Assembly (NCBI GenBank): GCA_942486035.1
Contig: CALNXK010000097.1
Coordinates: 122,001 to 186,000, forward strand
Source: Porites lobata
Lineage: Eukaryota > Cnidaria > Anthozoa > Scleractinia > Poritidae
Length of the DNA stretch: 64,000 nt
Reading direction: 5' to 3'
Shown here: positions 10,601 to 21,766 of the stretch, piece after piece
Layout: each line of letters starts with the position of its first letter
Position numbering within the stretch: position 1 is the first letter of the stretch
The notes under the pieces: model-generated
What the model saw: only the letters and a program-made list of their open reading frames with translations
What the model was told of the DNA's origin: nothing
The model's database searches: none
Program-made: the position numbers and the translations under genes

Positions 10601-13045
10601 GTAGCAATTAACATTGATAAAGGTCTACTATTACTAATTTTTCAACTTGATTGTAACATGCAACATATGTGCTCACTCTCCTGGATAAATCACAAATCTC
10701 CTGGACAAAATTGAATTTTTAGCTTTTCTCTGCTTTAGTTTGGAATTAAGCCCAATCCCCCCTCAAATTTAAAACGTATTATGATCATAATAAGGTTTCG
10801 GGAATTTTTTTCACATGTTTCATCACTCAAAAGACTATCTTGTCAAAAAAGCAAATTTTGACAGTCTGTACTTCACGTAAGGCTTAGTCTAATGTCCTGA
10901 GACACAGCGATGTTAAAAGTTGTGGACTGGGTCCAACTGTGTTCATGGGGTGGGGGTAGGAGTGGAGAGGAGAGGGCGTGGTTGATGTTGGAAGGAACCT
11001 ACTGCAAAAGAGGTAGTCTCCAGGGCTGGGCTGTTCAAAGCAGGGTTAAGTTAACCCAGGGGTTAGTGCAAAATTTGATTTCAGATATGAAAGCTTGAGA
11101 AGCAAAATCAGGTTTATTCTTTTTGCCTACAATTTTATGATTGGATTAGATGGGAAAATCGACAACAGAAAAAGAAATGTGTTAAAATTTTGTTATCGCT
11201 AATCGGCCTTTGTTAGATTTTAAACCTTTAAATCTCACCATTAAAGCCAACTGTTAAACAATCATATGTTTTTGCTATAACACTATAATTAGCGGGTTAA
11301 ACTCACACTGGGCTTGTAGTAGTATCCTCTTCAGACTCCTTGCCAACTCTAGATTGTGATACAAGGTAATCAGCCAGTCTAACATTGCAGTCTTCTGTAA
11401 AATGCAGGACCAAATCACCAGCACCACGTGGAAACATCCCTTCTGCCATTGCAGAAAGTCCCACTGACTGGGCACCAGCTTCAATGGCCTCTGAACTCCA
11501 ACCTAACTCAGGAACATGTTCCATTGCAGCACTGAGTATGTTTTTTCGCATTTCAGCATCTTGTTCTTCTGCACTGTAGAATGCATGATCATCACCAAAG
11601 TAATTATGTTCATGTTTTTCACCAGAAGATGCCTCTGCACCAGATTCCTGAGGACTAGGAATATAGTGTAACATCCTTAATATTAAGACGGAATCCACCA
11701 GGCAATTGAGTAATTTCAATTTTCAGAGGACAAAAACCTTGTACCAGAATAATTTAAACAATATCGCATTCTTCTTTACATTTTTCAATGGCTTTACTTA
11801 CAGATATAATTAGTTATCTGTAATAACACCAAGGACCATTTCTCATGGGAGTCAGAGAAGAAAAATGTCAACTTTAACAAGAATTATGAAAACACAGGTA
11901 AAATTCTGAAAATTTCATGTGTTAGATGTTCAGCAAACTGACCACACTCTTTTTTAAAGGATTGAGAAGTACACGTTGCAGACTGCGACAAACGGCTTTG
12001 CAAACCTTGCTTTCTTTCGTGATGAAACAAAATTTGCACTTTAGAAACGAATCCCCTCGTTTAATGGGCGAGTTAAACAGCCAACAAAATTCCTGTTCAT
12101 TCTGCGCTTTTTTAAAAAGTAAAAAACAAACAAGTACAAATGTCTTGTAATTCTTCCGCTGATCGGATCGAAACGCAGTTTAAGTTTCTCCTCTAAAAAT
12201 GACCTCGAATGAAATAGTCTTGCAGAAACCTTCAGTAATCATGACTTTTGCCTTTAGAAATTTTTGGTCCCTGTTGTATGTGTTTTGGAAAATGCTGCGA
12301 ATTGCATGTTAAGTTAAAGCAAGAGGTTTCAAATTACACATGACATATGCATGTTAGCATTTAGCATCTCGAAACTTGATTCGTTCGAGCTTCTAGATGC
12401 AAGAATCGAGTCTTGAGACTTAAGTCGAGACTGTCAACTTACTTTCGAACGGTACTGTACTCCACTAAATGAAGCGGCTATTTCACTCGTTTTTTTTTTT
12501 TTTTATTGTCCTCTCTTATTAACACCCACCGTTTACTCAACGAAGAGCATTTAGTTGAGAAAAATTCAGTAACAGTAAGAGTGCACCTCTATTAGCCTCA
12601 AGGACATTCTCTCTTAACTTGCACACTAATCCCTACCCTGGATCGGTCTTGTCTTGCTCATCTGAGAGGCAGTAAGATGACTGCTGTATCCATCTGTTAG
12701 ACACTCCTATGATCGCAACACTGTTAGTTAGATCTTAGTATCTCCCAAGTTAACTTTGAAATACACCCTGCCCAATCACTGTACATTTTCATCTCTTTTT
12801 CTTACCACCCGACCGTCCAAAATCATCCGACAAGATCTAGAAGTTGCAAATGAGCTTATCGTAGTCTTATATGCAGGTATCTCCCATATCCAGAAGCGAT
12901 AGCATTTTAACAACGGCTTTCCTATCTGTTTTGGCAAGAAAGGAGTTAAATTCACTGGGCTCAAGTTTTGATACTCACCAAATATTCCTCGCCGAACAAA
13001 TCCGACCTGTCTTTGAAACACCGTTCGCATAAACAGGGCCGCCAT
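4606..13045 (-). CDS. COQ9: Ubiquinone biosynthesis protein COQ9, mitochondrial (9 exons)
   Basis: COQ9 is a lipid-binding mitochondrial matrix protein that works with COQ7 in coenzyme Q synthesis. I assembled nine minus-strand exons with GT/AG borders and matching phases: 12979-13045, 12637-12661, 11307-11654, 9646-9730, 8839-8943, 7821-7872, 6360-6463, 5854-5907, 4606-4644. They total 879 bp (292 residues plus stop), against about 318 for human COQ9. Exon 1 gives an Arg-rich N-terminus without acidic residues (MAALFMRTVFQRQVGFVRRG), fitting a mitochondrial presequence. Family landmarks follow in order: ILSAAMEHVPELGWSSEAI, RLRMLIPYI, MLLPHN, MVDEIWYHAGDTSTD, INWYTKRGVLAALY, SPDFEETWNFLDRR, and the C-terminal NMSGLNSRNR. 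Exon 2 is a 25-bp microexon (DEQDKTDP plus split codons). The start has ATGG context and the frame is open through every junction. Introns hold the MITE-like repeats listed separately. Confidence 0.9.
4764..4981. mobile_element. 218-bp near-perfect hairpin (MITE-like) inside a COQ9 intron
   Basis: Arms of about 95 bp, starting AGGAAAAAATAACGGATTCC on the left and ending in its near reverse complement on the right, are separated by a short spacer around 4860-4888. It sits between two halves of a different short repeat family (CCCAGTTGTT...GGATAAATC at 4698-4760 and related sequence after 4982). It therefore looks like a foldback-type insertion into another repeat. Confidence 0.75.
5050..5177. 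mobile_element. Short palindromic MITE with GGCCCCAGTTGTTCAAAAG ends
   Basis: Left end GGCCCCAGTTGTTCAAAAGG and right end CTTTTCAACAACCGGGGCC are inverted, and the interior is built of repeated GGATAG/CTATCC palindromes. Related half-copies flank it at 4698-4760 and 5178-5220. It is non-coding and lies in the last COQ9 intron. Confidence 0.7.
9058..9282. repeat. Dispersed repeat, 'GGGCTAGAAAAAAGTCC' type
   Basis: Sequence starting GGGCTAGAAAAAAGTCCTGTCC contains repeated inverted 'acttgcccaatgggcaag' and 'cttgtctaaaggacaag' palindromes. It has no coding potential. A sequence of similar style (palindromic 'ccggtcaacggacaatgtccgg') occurs near 39,610-39,710. Judged a repeat from internal structure only. 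Confidence 0.45.
9293..9575. repeat. Degenerate CTGA tandem repeat
   Basis: About 280 bp dominated by 'actgactgact' and 'actgac' words with many interruptions, in COQ9 intron 4. It is a decayed tetranucleotide microsatellite; short ORFs across it are artefacts. Confidence 0.65.
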
Positions 13046-13500
13046 ATTTGTTTCAGTTCGGTCAAGACTGGGAACCAGTGAAGAACCTCTTCCCACAATC
13101 CCTTGCGCTGCAACTAGGGTGAATTTACAGACGGCGCTAGTTTTCGCGAATGAAAGGCAGTTTCTGCAGTTTATCATCATTCCTATGATTTTAGAGTTTA
13201 GTCAAGTGTTGGTGCAGAAGGAGGCAGAGCAGAGTGGCAGTCAGTCACGGAAGTGCAGAGGGCATGTTTGCACGTGATTGCACGCCACACCTTCCAGCTC
13301 AGAGACAAAAAATAAACTTTTTGTTGACGCCAGTACAGTAGGAGTAATACAACACATATACGAAGCCACCTAGGGTTTGAAACCCTGTCCGTGTTTAGGA
13401 CAAAAAAAAATTCCTAAAATACATACCCTGTTTCGGACAAAGCCCTCAATTGTATTACCCTCCCTGTTTAGGAAAGACTTGAGCGAAACTGTATACACTG

Positions 13501-13677
13501 CAGGGGCGGATCCAGGATTTTTTTTTAGGAGAGGGTGCACTCGTCTCTTGCTCTGCTTCAACACCAATAAACCACACAGTTTTTTTTTTTTTGCAGAATA
13601 CCAGTTGTATTAGAAAACCGCAGGTCATCTCAGGGGGGGGGCGCACCCCCTGCACCCTCTCCCTAGATCCGCCCCTG
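13501..13677. mobile_element. hAT-like MITE with CAGGGGCGGATCC ends
   Basis: Begins CAGGGGCGGATCCAGGATT and ends in the inverted GATCCGCCCCTG; the next bases inside also pair (GAGAGGGTGCA with TGCACCCTCTCC). The flanks are CACTG on both sides, a 5-bp direct repeat that interrupts an older 'ccctgtttaggac' repeat (13,375-13,500 and 13,678-13,725). CAGGG termini are typical of hAT elements, but an 8-bp duplication is not present. Confidence 0.7.
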
Positions 13678-14283
13678 CACTGTTTAGGACAGATAGGACG
13701 AAAACTAAACCCTGTCCAGCGGCACATCCTCGTATAGGTCATATAAGGCAGTACTCCCCCCCCGCCACCGCAACCCCGGGTTGGCAAGGCGGCCTTAAAA
13801 ATTGATCCCAAAATCTTAAATGAAGACTCGAGGGGAGTAAGGGGGTTCTTGGAAAGTATGATTGATTCGCAGTATCTCTTACTAGGATTCCGGTCCTAGA
13901 ACAAGATGAAATTATATGTATCCTCTGCCTTAACGTTATTTATGTTCACGTGATGTGTCGGCTTTTAAATAATGGCAATCAGCGAATTTTTGTAGAGAAT
14001 TATTGTGTTTGATGTATACAAAAAAATTTGAAAAATTCAGTTCATGATCGTTAATGAAAATGCATGTCATTAAGTGTTTTCGATAGTTGTAGTGCATTTT
14101 TCGCTGTCTTTTGCTAAGTCAGCTAGCGTTTTTTACTTCGCGAGGTTTTAAAAAGAAACATTTTCGACGAACCGGCGGCGTTTTTAGCAAAACATTTGAA
14201 GGAAAACACTTTGAGTGGGCTTGCTTTTTAGCATTAGAAACAATATTCCAACTTCAGAAAGCAAGTGGTAGTTTGTCAGAAGC
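13678..14283. other. Intergenic sequence between COQ9 and the lectin-like gene
   Basis: After the end of the 'ccctgtttaggac' repeat there is no recognisable gene. The COQ9 start (13,045, minus) and the lectin-like gene start (14,757, plus) are divergent and about 1.7 kb apart. Confidence 0.4.
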
Positions 14284-14573
14284 TACAGTCACGTGCCGGG
14301 TCTTTCATCAGACAAATGAGAAATGTATGTCATGTACGTGTGTCAATATTTCACACTAATTATAGTTAAGATATTGATTGGTCTGGTCACAGGTTTTATT
14401 AAACACCGCACCAACTGAAGTTGATTCAACATACAGTCACGTGCCGGTTCTTTCATCAGATACGAGATATATCTTATATTATCTACGTGTGTCAATACGC
14501 TACACCAATCATAATTAAGATATGGATTGACCTGGTCACCGGTTTTAAACACCGCATCACCTGTAGCTTTAAT
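14284..14573. repeat. Two tandem 148-bp units upstream of the lectin-like gene
   Basis: Unit 1 starts at 14,284 and unit 2 at 14,432. Both begin TACAGTCACGTGCCGG and share TCTTTCATCAGA, TACGTGTGTCAATA, AATTAAGATAT-like and GGTTTT..AAACACCGCA segments in the same order. Unit 2 ends about 185 bp before the ATG at 14,757, so the repeats lie in the probable promoter region. Each unit contains a CACGTG palindrome (E-box). Regulatory function is inferred from position only. Confidence 0.75.
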
Positions 14574-14756
14574 ATTTGAGAAAAAAAGACCTACTTCTAT
14601 TGGCTTTGAAGTCCCAACCACCAGCTGGGAAAATCGATGTTCAATGAACACGTCACTTTAACGATTCCTTAGTCAAAAACAAAAGAATCGTTTTTTTAAC
14701 CTAGACTGTCATTTGAAAGGCGCACGAAGCAGCTTTTGCAATTCGTTAATAACAAA

Positions 14757-17700
14757 ATGGCTTTCTTTATATGTAAAGCAGCTCTCATATTTTCAGTTCT
14801 AGCGGCAATTTCTTTGGCTTCCCATGAAGAGAAATATCGATTTGGAAGATCATATACCATAAACCCCGGAAAGGTACGTATGAAAAGTCTTCAAAGTGTT
14901 CATTACCAGAACATGAGGTCTAAAATGTAGTCTCTACCAAACTGCTTCTCAGAAAGCTCAATTGAAGGGCATTTGACTGAACAATAAAGAATGATCGGCT
15001 AACACTTAATCATTTACGTAAGTTTATTCGTAATTTAGATTGATTGCAACATTATTTTCTTTCAAATGTTTATTTTTTCGTCACGTGAGCAGACGCTGTT
15101 GTTCACTGAACCAACGGCCTCTCTACATGTATACAATTGAACCTCAATGTGACGTCACCTCTCGTGAATGCTCCCTCCCAAGCGAACACTAATCCAAAAC
15201 ACCGACAATTTTTCTAGTTAAAACATTATCATAAACGGCCACCGGTCGTAAGCGACTGCGGTTGAGAGTCCTTTACTAGCTAAAGTAAGTTAAAAATAAA
15301 GTATGTTTTGTTACGCAAAAAGTTTCGAAATAAAATGAATCTTGATTCTATTTCAGGTTTTATTTTGTCCTTCGGCTCGTGCAGGACCCCCGGGCCCCCC
15401 CGGACCACCGGGTCTTCCAGGAAGAGACGGTAGAGATGGTAGGGATTGTCCCCCGTGCAACTGTGCGGGAGGTTCATCAGCTACTCTTCCTCCTGCAGAA
15501 CCTCCCTGCGCCGGATCTCAGCCCTTTGCCCCACAAGGGCCCCCAACTGGAGGGTAAGTTCATAATGATTCAAGCAATTCCACTCTGATGTAAAAGTGAT
15601 TTTGTTCATGTCCGGCTTATTTTTCCCCGTTTGAAGTAGTGTTCTAGCGGCTTTGAAAGGCGACGTCTCGGGTGTTGATGCAACAAATTGGGTGAATTTG
15701 TCAACCTCGTCCCAAGCCGCCTGGGGCCCATTTTATAAGGGAAAAGCTCGGGAACGAGGTTGTGGCTCGACTCTGCGAGTCTTATCGTGATTGGGCGAAG
15801 AGAACATTCTAATTACCGTACATTAGATATAAACCCAGGGAAATAAAGTATTTCCCCCATTTTTCGGTGGGGAAATTTTTGAGTTAAAATGAATGAGGGA
15901 ATTTCAAACAGGAAAATCGACAAAGGTTTATGAAATGCAGCTTGAATCTTTTCATTTGCCCTCGAACGTTTCTCAGTTCTTGACCGACTCCCATCTTCAC
16001 TTCACAAATGCGTGATCGTTGTCTAAAAATGTTCAAATTCAAGCAAAACCGTAGATTTTCAAAAAAGTCCTTCGACTTCGTCGCTCGCGGTCGGTCGCTT
16101 CGCGGCCAAAAAAGGCTCGCTCCGTTGGCCAAGAGGTCAACTTGTGGCAAGTCTAGCAAAACCGGTGTTTTTTCCAGTATCTCTTGAGTGGTCCATGAAC
16201 TATAGTTACATTCTATTCTTCTCCATACTGGACAAACAGCAAACCTTATATATAACTGTGTCTCAGCTGAGTTTACTTCCTGATTATGGATATTCTGCTG
16301 TCATTGCAGAGAGAGCTCACACGTGCACTTAGTAGCAGCTACACGTGATCTTGCAGACGAAACGGAACAAAGTGGAAGTGGAAAAGGAGGCGCATAAATT
16401 GTCTTATAAAAATTGTGACAGGCATAAATTAACTTAGGACCACCAGTCAAAAAGATTCTTTCGAATTAAGTTCTTAGTCTAAATGTGAGAAGTACAGTGA
16501 ACTTTTAAGTTTGCTGTTTGTCCAGTGAGAGAAAAGGAAAACTCGACCCTATTTTAATAAATGCCAGGTCTGATAAAAGGGGATAGGGTTTCCTTCACGA
16601 CAGATATGTCGAACGGCTGAGTCCTACACCTCCACTGGACAAACAAACAAACAAAAATACTTATGCTTTTAGATTTTTTTATAATTTAGACATTTATATT
16701 ATTTCGCTGCTTCGCATCCTTCGAAAACAATATTTTAAGCAGTGAAAATAATTGTAGAGAGCTCTGAGGAGGACATTACTGGGCAAACTCGATCTAGAAA
16801 CCTCTAGAAGTACAATCGACTTCAGTAAATACTTAACACTGTGATCTTGTGAGCATAGAAATATACGTTTTGTAGAGGAAGAAAAGTAGTGTTAGCCTAT
16901 CTTTCAATTTCTCTCATAGAGGTCGCTTCTTATCCTCCTCGGTCGGGAGACCGGGGAACAGTAACATGAGACCTCAGACCCCTACACGGGAAGGGGCAGG
17001 GGGGTGGCTGGGGGGAGGGGGAGGGCTACTTATCAAGGTTTCTTACTGGGAGGTTCCGCCTCAAGGTCCAACCCCTCACCCATTAACGTACCATTTTGGC
17101 AGAAAAAAGTATTCCTTTTATATACCTTCCATTAGCCTGGGTAGCGGGCGCTTGGAAGTGGTTGGCACAAGAAAAAACGGGCGCGCGAGAAGGAGAAACC
17201 CTCACCCCTCGCGTGTCTCCCTCGCGCGCGCCCGTTTTCTCTTTCGCCCACTACTTCCAAGCGCCTGCTACGCAGCCTAACCTTCCATTGAAATTTATGC
17301 CCCTTTCACATACAGTTGAACCTCTCCACAACGGCCAACTTGGGGACAGAAGAAAGTGGCCGTTGTAGAGAGGTTTAAACAAGAGTAGAGAGGTAGTAGT
17401 TGTAGACAGGTTTAAACAAGAGTCAGTGTATGAACTGTCCGCCATATTGAAAGTAGCCGTTGTGGAGAGGTAGCCGATAGTAGCCTGCGTAGCCAATGAA
17501 GCGTTTCCTTTCGGTTTCGGAGTAAAGACTCAAAGACCGCGCATAAAATGGCTCTCGTTCTATTTCTCGCGCGACTAAAACCGAAAATCCCGTTCCTCGG
17601 TCTTTCTTTGCTCCGAAACCAAACGGGAACGCTTGTTACGCAAGCTAGGCCGTTAGTGGAGGCTCGACTGTATCTATAACAATCAGTCTTCCGGTCATTT

Positions 17701-19162
17701 TATGTGGCCTTTAACAATATTAATTAAATTGATGCAACCATAAGGTGCATCGGTTCGAAATATTTTAGCTAAGGGCCCTTTTAAATAACTAAATTACAAA
17801 TTTCTTTACCCTGTCATATACGTCAGCTTAAGAAATCCTATACCATTTTATAAACCCAAAGCTTGAAAAAGGTTGTCCTTTCGGGCAGAGCCTCTCCGAG
17901 TAAGCATCACAGGGAGTTACCCACCCTCCCCCCGCCCCCCGGTACCACGATGAGTATGAGCGAATATTGGTAGTGTTAATGTGCAGTATAAAATAAAGGT
18001 TCAACATAAAGTTTTGCGTCATTTTTTATTTAGAAGTAGGCTTAAACATGAAAAAAAATCATTTCAGTGATAATCTTTTGGTTAATATAATATCTCTGCA
18101 ACAAAAGTTTTTACTTTGAGAGGGAATGATGACGATACAGTCTTTCATTCGTTTACAGATCTAGACAAAAAGAAGTGTTCGTGAGTAACTTTTCAGTTGA
18201 GCTAGATCGTGTATGTGTTCGCGCTCGCGAAATCAGATTGAAAATTAGATTGGTCCACACATAAATCTCTAGAATAGCTCAAGATAGAGATGAGAGGTGA
18301 TGATGTCACAAAAACCTAAATTTGAGAAATTATGGGTTGGTTAGCATATCCTGAAAGAACAAGATGAAAAATTTCACTTCCTATATAGGCCTGGATCATA
18401 AAGGTTACAGATCCAAGCCAATTTTTGAAGGATTTGTATGGAGTCATCAAGGCAATAGGCTGATTTTTGGCAAGGGATCTTATTTTTGCTCTTGTTCTTC
18501 CTGAATATGCCAACCAGTCCCATAATTTCAAAACTTTGAAGACCTCACACTTTCTTAATACTCTATTGAGACTGTGATTAACGAGTGTGTAAGCCGTTTG
18601 CCGCGCGCATTTGTAGTCTGAGTGAGTACACCACTGTAACAGTTTAATTTTATCAACGTTACAATTTCAAACAGCTATGTTATCAGTCATTTCAATAATT
18701 ATCAAATCCCAAATATCGTGATATTTCTGTACCTCACACAGACCCCCTCAAGGACTTGGTTCTGTTCACAATCCGGCAAAGTCCTGCGATGAAATTTTGT
18801 CCTCAGTTCCAGGTGCTGAGAGCGGTGTATTCTGGCTCCAGGCTGCTCGCGGCCCACCCTTCCAGGTTAGTCAGTTTCCTGCTATCAGTAACCTGAGATA
18901 AGGCTCAATTTACGTTTCGCTTTGTAAATAACATTCCGGCGGGCAAGACGAAACGAAACTTTTAGCGGTAGCCGTTAGAGAGAACGTATAAGAACCGCTA
19001 AAATTGGGCCTGATCTCAAGATATGCTAGCAGAGGACTCTTTTCCTTTGTACCGTAAACTACCGCTTTTAATTATATAAGCTCCCCCGATCGTAAGCCCC
19101 CCCCCCCCCCCCCACCAAGTTATAGGTTCCTAATATACCTGTAAACAAAAAATATAAATACA

Positions 19163-19195
<33 letters not shown>

Positions 19196-19654
19196 CGCGG
19201 ATATTTTGCGAGTTGCGTAGTATTTTTCCGAGCCCAGCAGGGGCGAGGAAAAATACGAGCAATGAGCAAAATGTCCGCTCGTATTATATGCTAAACAATC
19301 GAATAAAAGGTTTACTATTCCACTACAAAAAAAAATGTTATTTTGCAGTTGGCCTCTATTTTTCGGTAAGAGTATTCACTGAAAATCCTGATTCCGTCTG
19401 TGACAATGACGTTAACAATGAGCAAAATGTTCGCGTGTATTATATGCCAGACCTTTGAATGAGAGATCAATTATTTTACTGCAAAAGAAAAATGTTATTT
19501 CGGCTTCTATTTTCTAGTAAGAGGTATCCAAAATATCCTGATTCTGTCGATCAGCCATAGTTGCTCCTTTTGCATCCGCCGGCGTTCGCCCTGTTGTAAA
19601 CCGGTTAAACCAGGACACTAAGGGGAATTACGGCCTCGTATTTTGCGCAATCTC

Positions 19655-19686
<32 letters not shown>

Positions 19687-21348
19687 AAATAATAAATTTG
19701 GTTACAGCCCCCTCGGATATAAGCCTCCTCCTTTTATTAGCCACTCCTAAAACCCCTTAAGAAGATGTTTAAGCCCAGAACTTACAACATTATAAGCGGC
19801 AGTTTCACAGTATTCAGGAAAAGAAACCTCTGCTGGCAGGAAAGGAAAAAAAGTAAAGTTGCTTACCATCGCGTTAGCTTCGACCTTATCTCCATCAGGC
19901 TTTTCCAAATTTAAAGACTGTTTTCGATGGCTGTTTTAGTTTGGAAAAAAAATGGCTTAAGTGCCAGAGCTAACAACACGTAAGGAGCGATGCAATAGGC
20001 CAGGCACATTTGCATTTTGCAGGCAACTGAAAAATAGAATAGTCAGCTTGATAGAAAGTATTGCAGTTAATTTTTTATTTCAGGTCATTTTAAATTTTTT
20101 CTTTGTTTCATATTCATCAGCATACATTACCATACCCAAAAACAATGTAAATTTAAAAATTAACTGAGATAAAAAATTAACCTCAACATAGACATCAAAA
20201 TGACGCTCCGGGAAAAGATATGGGATACGATGACATGATTAGAGTTTATTTTTAATCTGGAAGGAAATTTTTGTTCCGTGAAGTACGGTCTCATTTAGCG
20301 TTTCATACTTGTCTCATCTTTCCTTGCTCCAGTCAAAATTTATACAGCTAGAATTTCCGTTATAATAATTTGATTACCCGTTGCATTCCTGCAGACGCAC
20401 TGTGAAATGATCTCATGCCATGGAGAATCAGGAGGCTGGACCCTAGTCGCACGAGTTGAAGGCATGTCAGGTGACTTCTCACCCACAAGCCCTCTCTGGG
20501 CCAATGAGGATGTAGTGAGTCCTTGGGATGCCGCTGACCTCACTCGAACAACATCTATGAAAAATCCCGGATGGTTCTCAGTGTCGAATCAGGCGGTGCG
20601 CGTGTGCTATAGTGGTCCTCGAGGCAACTGTGCGACCTTTACGCACAATCGTGGACTGACACTCACTCAGTTCTTTGGAAGTCAGTTTGCAGTGGAAGTA
20701 CAAGAGCAGTATACTTTTGAGTCCTTAATGAAGAAGCTGGGGAAACATCTGGACCTGGGGCATTTGAAAACTGTAAGTATGTTATTTTTCATTACATCTT
20801 ATTGCGGGCGACCAGAGGAGTCCGCAATACTAATCTTCAGGTTGGTATTACGCATGCATGGCATGTATATATGTAGCCAGCATTCGTTTGGATTTCCTAT
20901 CACCCGTAGTAATCGTCATCTCATTACGCGTGTTTTGACTTTGTATCACATGAAACTTACGCAAAGCATAGCGTCGAGGCACCAACGATCGATCTCGTCC
21001 GCCTTTCTTCCACCTTTAATTTTAAAGCTTGTCTGCTTCTGAAACAATATGTCTTTAATCTCACAGGAATGGTGTGGCCTCAATCTTGGAAATCTCTGCA
21101 ACTTAGTCGCAGACCCCAACAGGGAGCCTGGAACCCACATTTGTCGCATAGGGTGTATTGGCGATACCAGTCTCCCTCGGTCACCCAACGGATGTAACCC
21201 GGATGACTATGCCTTAGGTATTGGCGTGTCAAGCTGCAACTCTCCAGGAGGATGTCACGGTCACGTGTCCAAAACAAGTAGCCTACACTATAGCATGTAC
21301 TCACGCTATGGTGATTACCAGCAGACAGCTTTCATCTACGTCAAGTAA
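14757..21348 (+). CDS. Secreted collagen / fibrinogen-like (ficolin- or intelectin-like) protein, 5 exons
   Basis: Exons 14757-14873, 15357-15553, 18742-18865, 20395-20772 and 21067-21348 join with GT/AG borders and matching phases to give 365 residues plus stop. Exon 1 encodes a signal peptide (MAFFICKAALIFSVLAAISLAS). Exon 2 encodes a very short collagen stretch, GPPGPPGPPGLPGRDGRDGRD, followed by Cys/Pro-rich sequence. Exons 3-5 form a fibrinogen/intelectin-like domain: SCDEILSSVPGAESGVFWLQ, a Cys-containing GGWTLVARVEG motif, a WDAADL/TTSMKNPGWFSV segment, and a Cys-rich end with GHVSKTSSLHYSMYSRYGDY. Such proteins are extracellular carbohydrate or acetyl-group recognition proteins; innate recognition, adhesion or a skeletal matrix role are all possible. 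With about seven Gly-X-Y triplets the collagen part is too short for a long stalk but could trimerise. Exact ligand and family name are not decided. Confidence 0.82.
17133..17279. mobile_element. TAGCCTG-ended MITE, copy B (147 bp, perfect 9-bp TSD)
   Basis: TAGCCTGGGTAGCGGGCGCTTGG on the left pairs with CCAAGCGCCTGCTACGCAGGCTA-like sequence on the right. Both sides are flanked by ACCTTCCAT, a perfect 9-bp target duplication. The interior is a GC-rich hairpin (CGGGCGCGCGAG / CTCGCGCGCGCCCG). It lies in the intron between exons 2 and 3 of the lectin-like gene. Confidence 0.88.
17313..17670. mobile_element. Tc1/mariner/pogo-like MITE, CAGTTGAACCTC ends
   Basis: Starts CAGTTGAACCTCTCCACAACGGCC and ends GGAGGCTCGACTG, with TA on both sides (the mariner-type target). 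Copies of 'ccgttgt(a/g)gagagg' recur inside. The element is itself interrupted by TAGCCTG copy C. A related end appears near 15,128 (CAATTGAACCTC). Confidence 0.7.
17481..17647. mobile_element. TAGCCTG-ended MITE, copy C (167 bp), nested
   Basis: TAGCCTGCGTAGCCAATGAAGCG pairs with CGCTTGTTACGCAAGCTA at the other end, and GGTTTCGGAG pairs with CTCCGAAACC inside. Flanking 9-mers AGCCGATAG and GGCCGTTAG match at 7 of 9 positions. It is inserted in the CAGTTGAACCTC element. Confidence 0.75.
19097..19113. repeat. 17-base C homopolymer
   Basis: Run of 17 C, in the intron between exons 3 and 4 of the lectin-like gene. Its length is likely to vary and to be error-prone in assembly. Confidence 0.9.
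19172..19303. mobile_element. Palindromic MITE, TTCGATGGTTTAGCATATAATACG ends
   Basis: Left TCGATGGTTTAGCATATAAT and right ATTATATGCTAAACAATCGA are inverted. The arms continue through CGCGGATATTTTGC and GCAAAATGTCCGC to a central hairpin (AGTATTTTTCC / GGAAAAATAC). A partial copy (AATGAGCAAAATGTTCGCGTGTATTATATGC) lies at 19,417-19,447. Confidence 0.75.
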
Positions 21349-21766
21349 AATCCGTTTTTTACCGCTTACATGAGCAGAGACTCGATGCCGTTTGCTTTTT
21401 TATAAAGCATCTTAGTTATGACCCATAAGCCGTGAACTCTATTATTATTATTATTATTTTGCTGCTGAGAAAGAAGTCATTCTTTAGAGTCCTTCTTTTC
21501 ACTTCTTCCAGAAATGTAAAGTCGTTTCGCTGCATCACGAAGTTGAAAACTGGTCCAAAGTTTGCTGGTGTTCATTTAATTTTTGATCATTAGCTTAGTG
21601 AAATGGCCATTAATCATAACTCGTTAGTAAAGTCAACTTCAGCGCTATGTGGACATGATGCGGCGAAACGACTTTGTAGCGAAACGACCGGTAAGGTTAA
21701 CACTACACCGGATAGCCTTTGCGCCGGCACAAAAACCACACCAGACATAGGCCGCTTCTGATCACA
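21349..21766. other. 3' flank of the lectin-like gene
   Basis: Contains a short TTA microsatellite (about 21,441-21,462) and duplicated 'cgaaacgac' words. No gene seen. Confidence 0.4.

Noticed and set aside
17251..17496. Minus-strand ORF of 81 codons
   Set aside because: Runs through two MITEs; its sequence is repeat-derived.
20946..21304. Minus-strand ORFs opposite the lectin-like exons
   Set aside because: Shadows of the real plus-strand exons.
21630..21700. Duplicated 'cgaaacgac' words as a possible regulatory repeat
   Set aside because: Too short and irregular to support.
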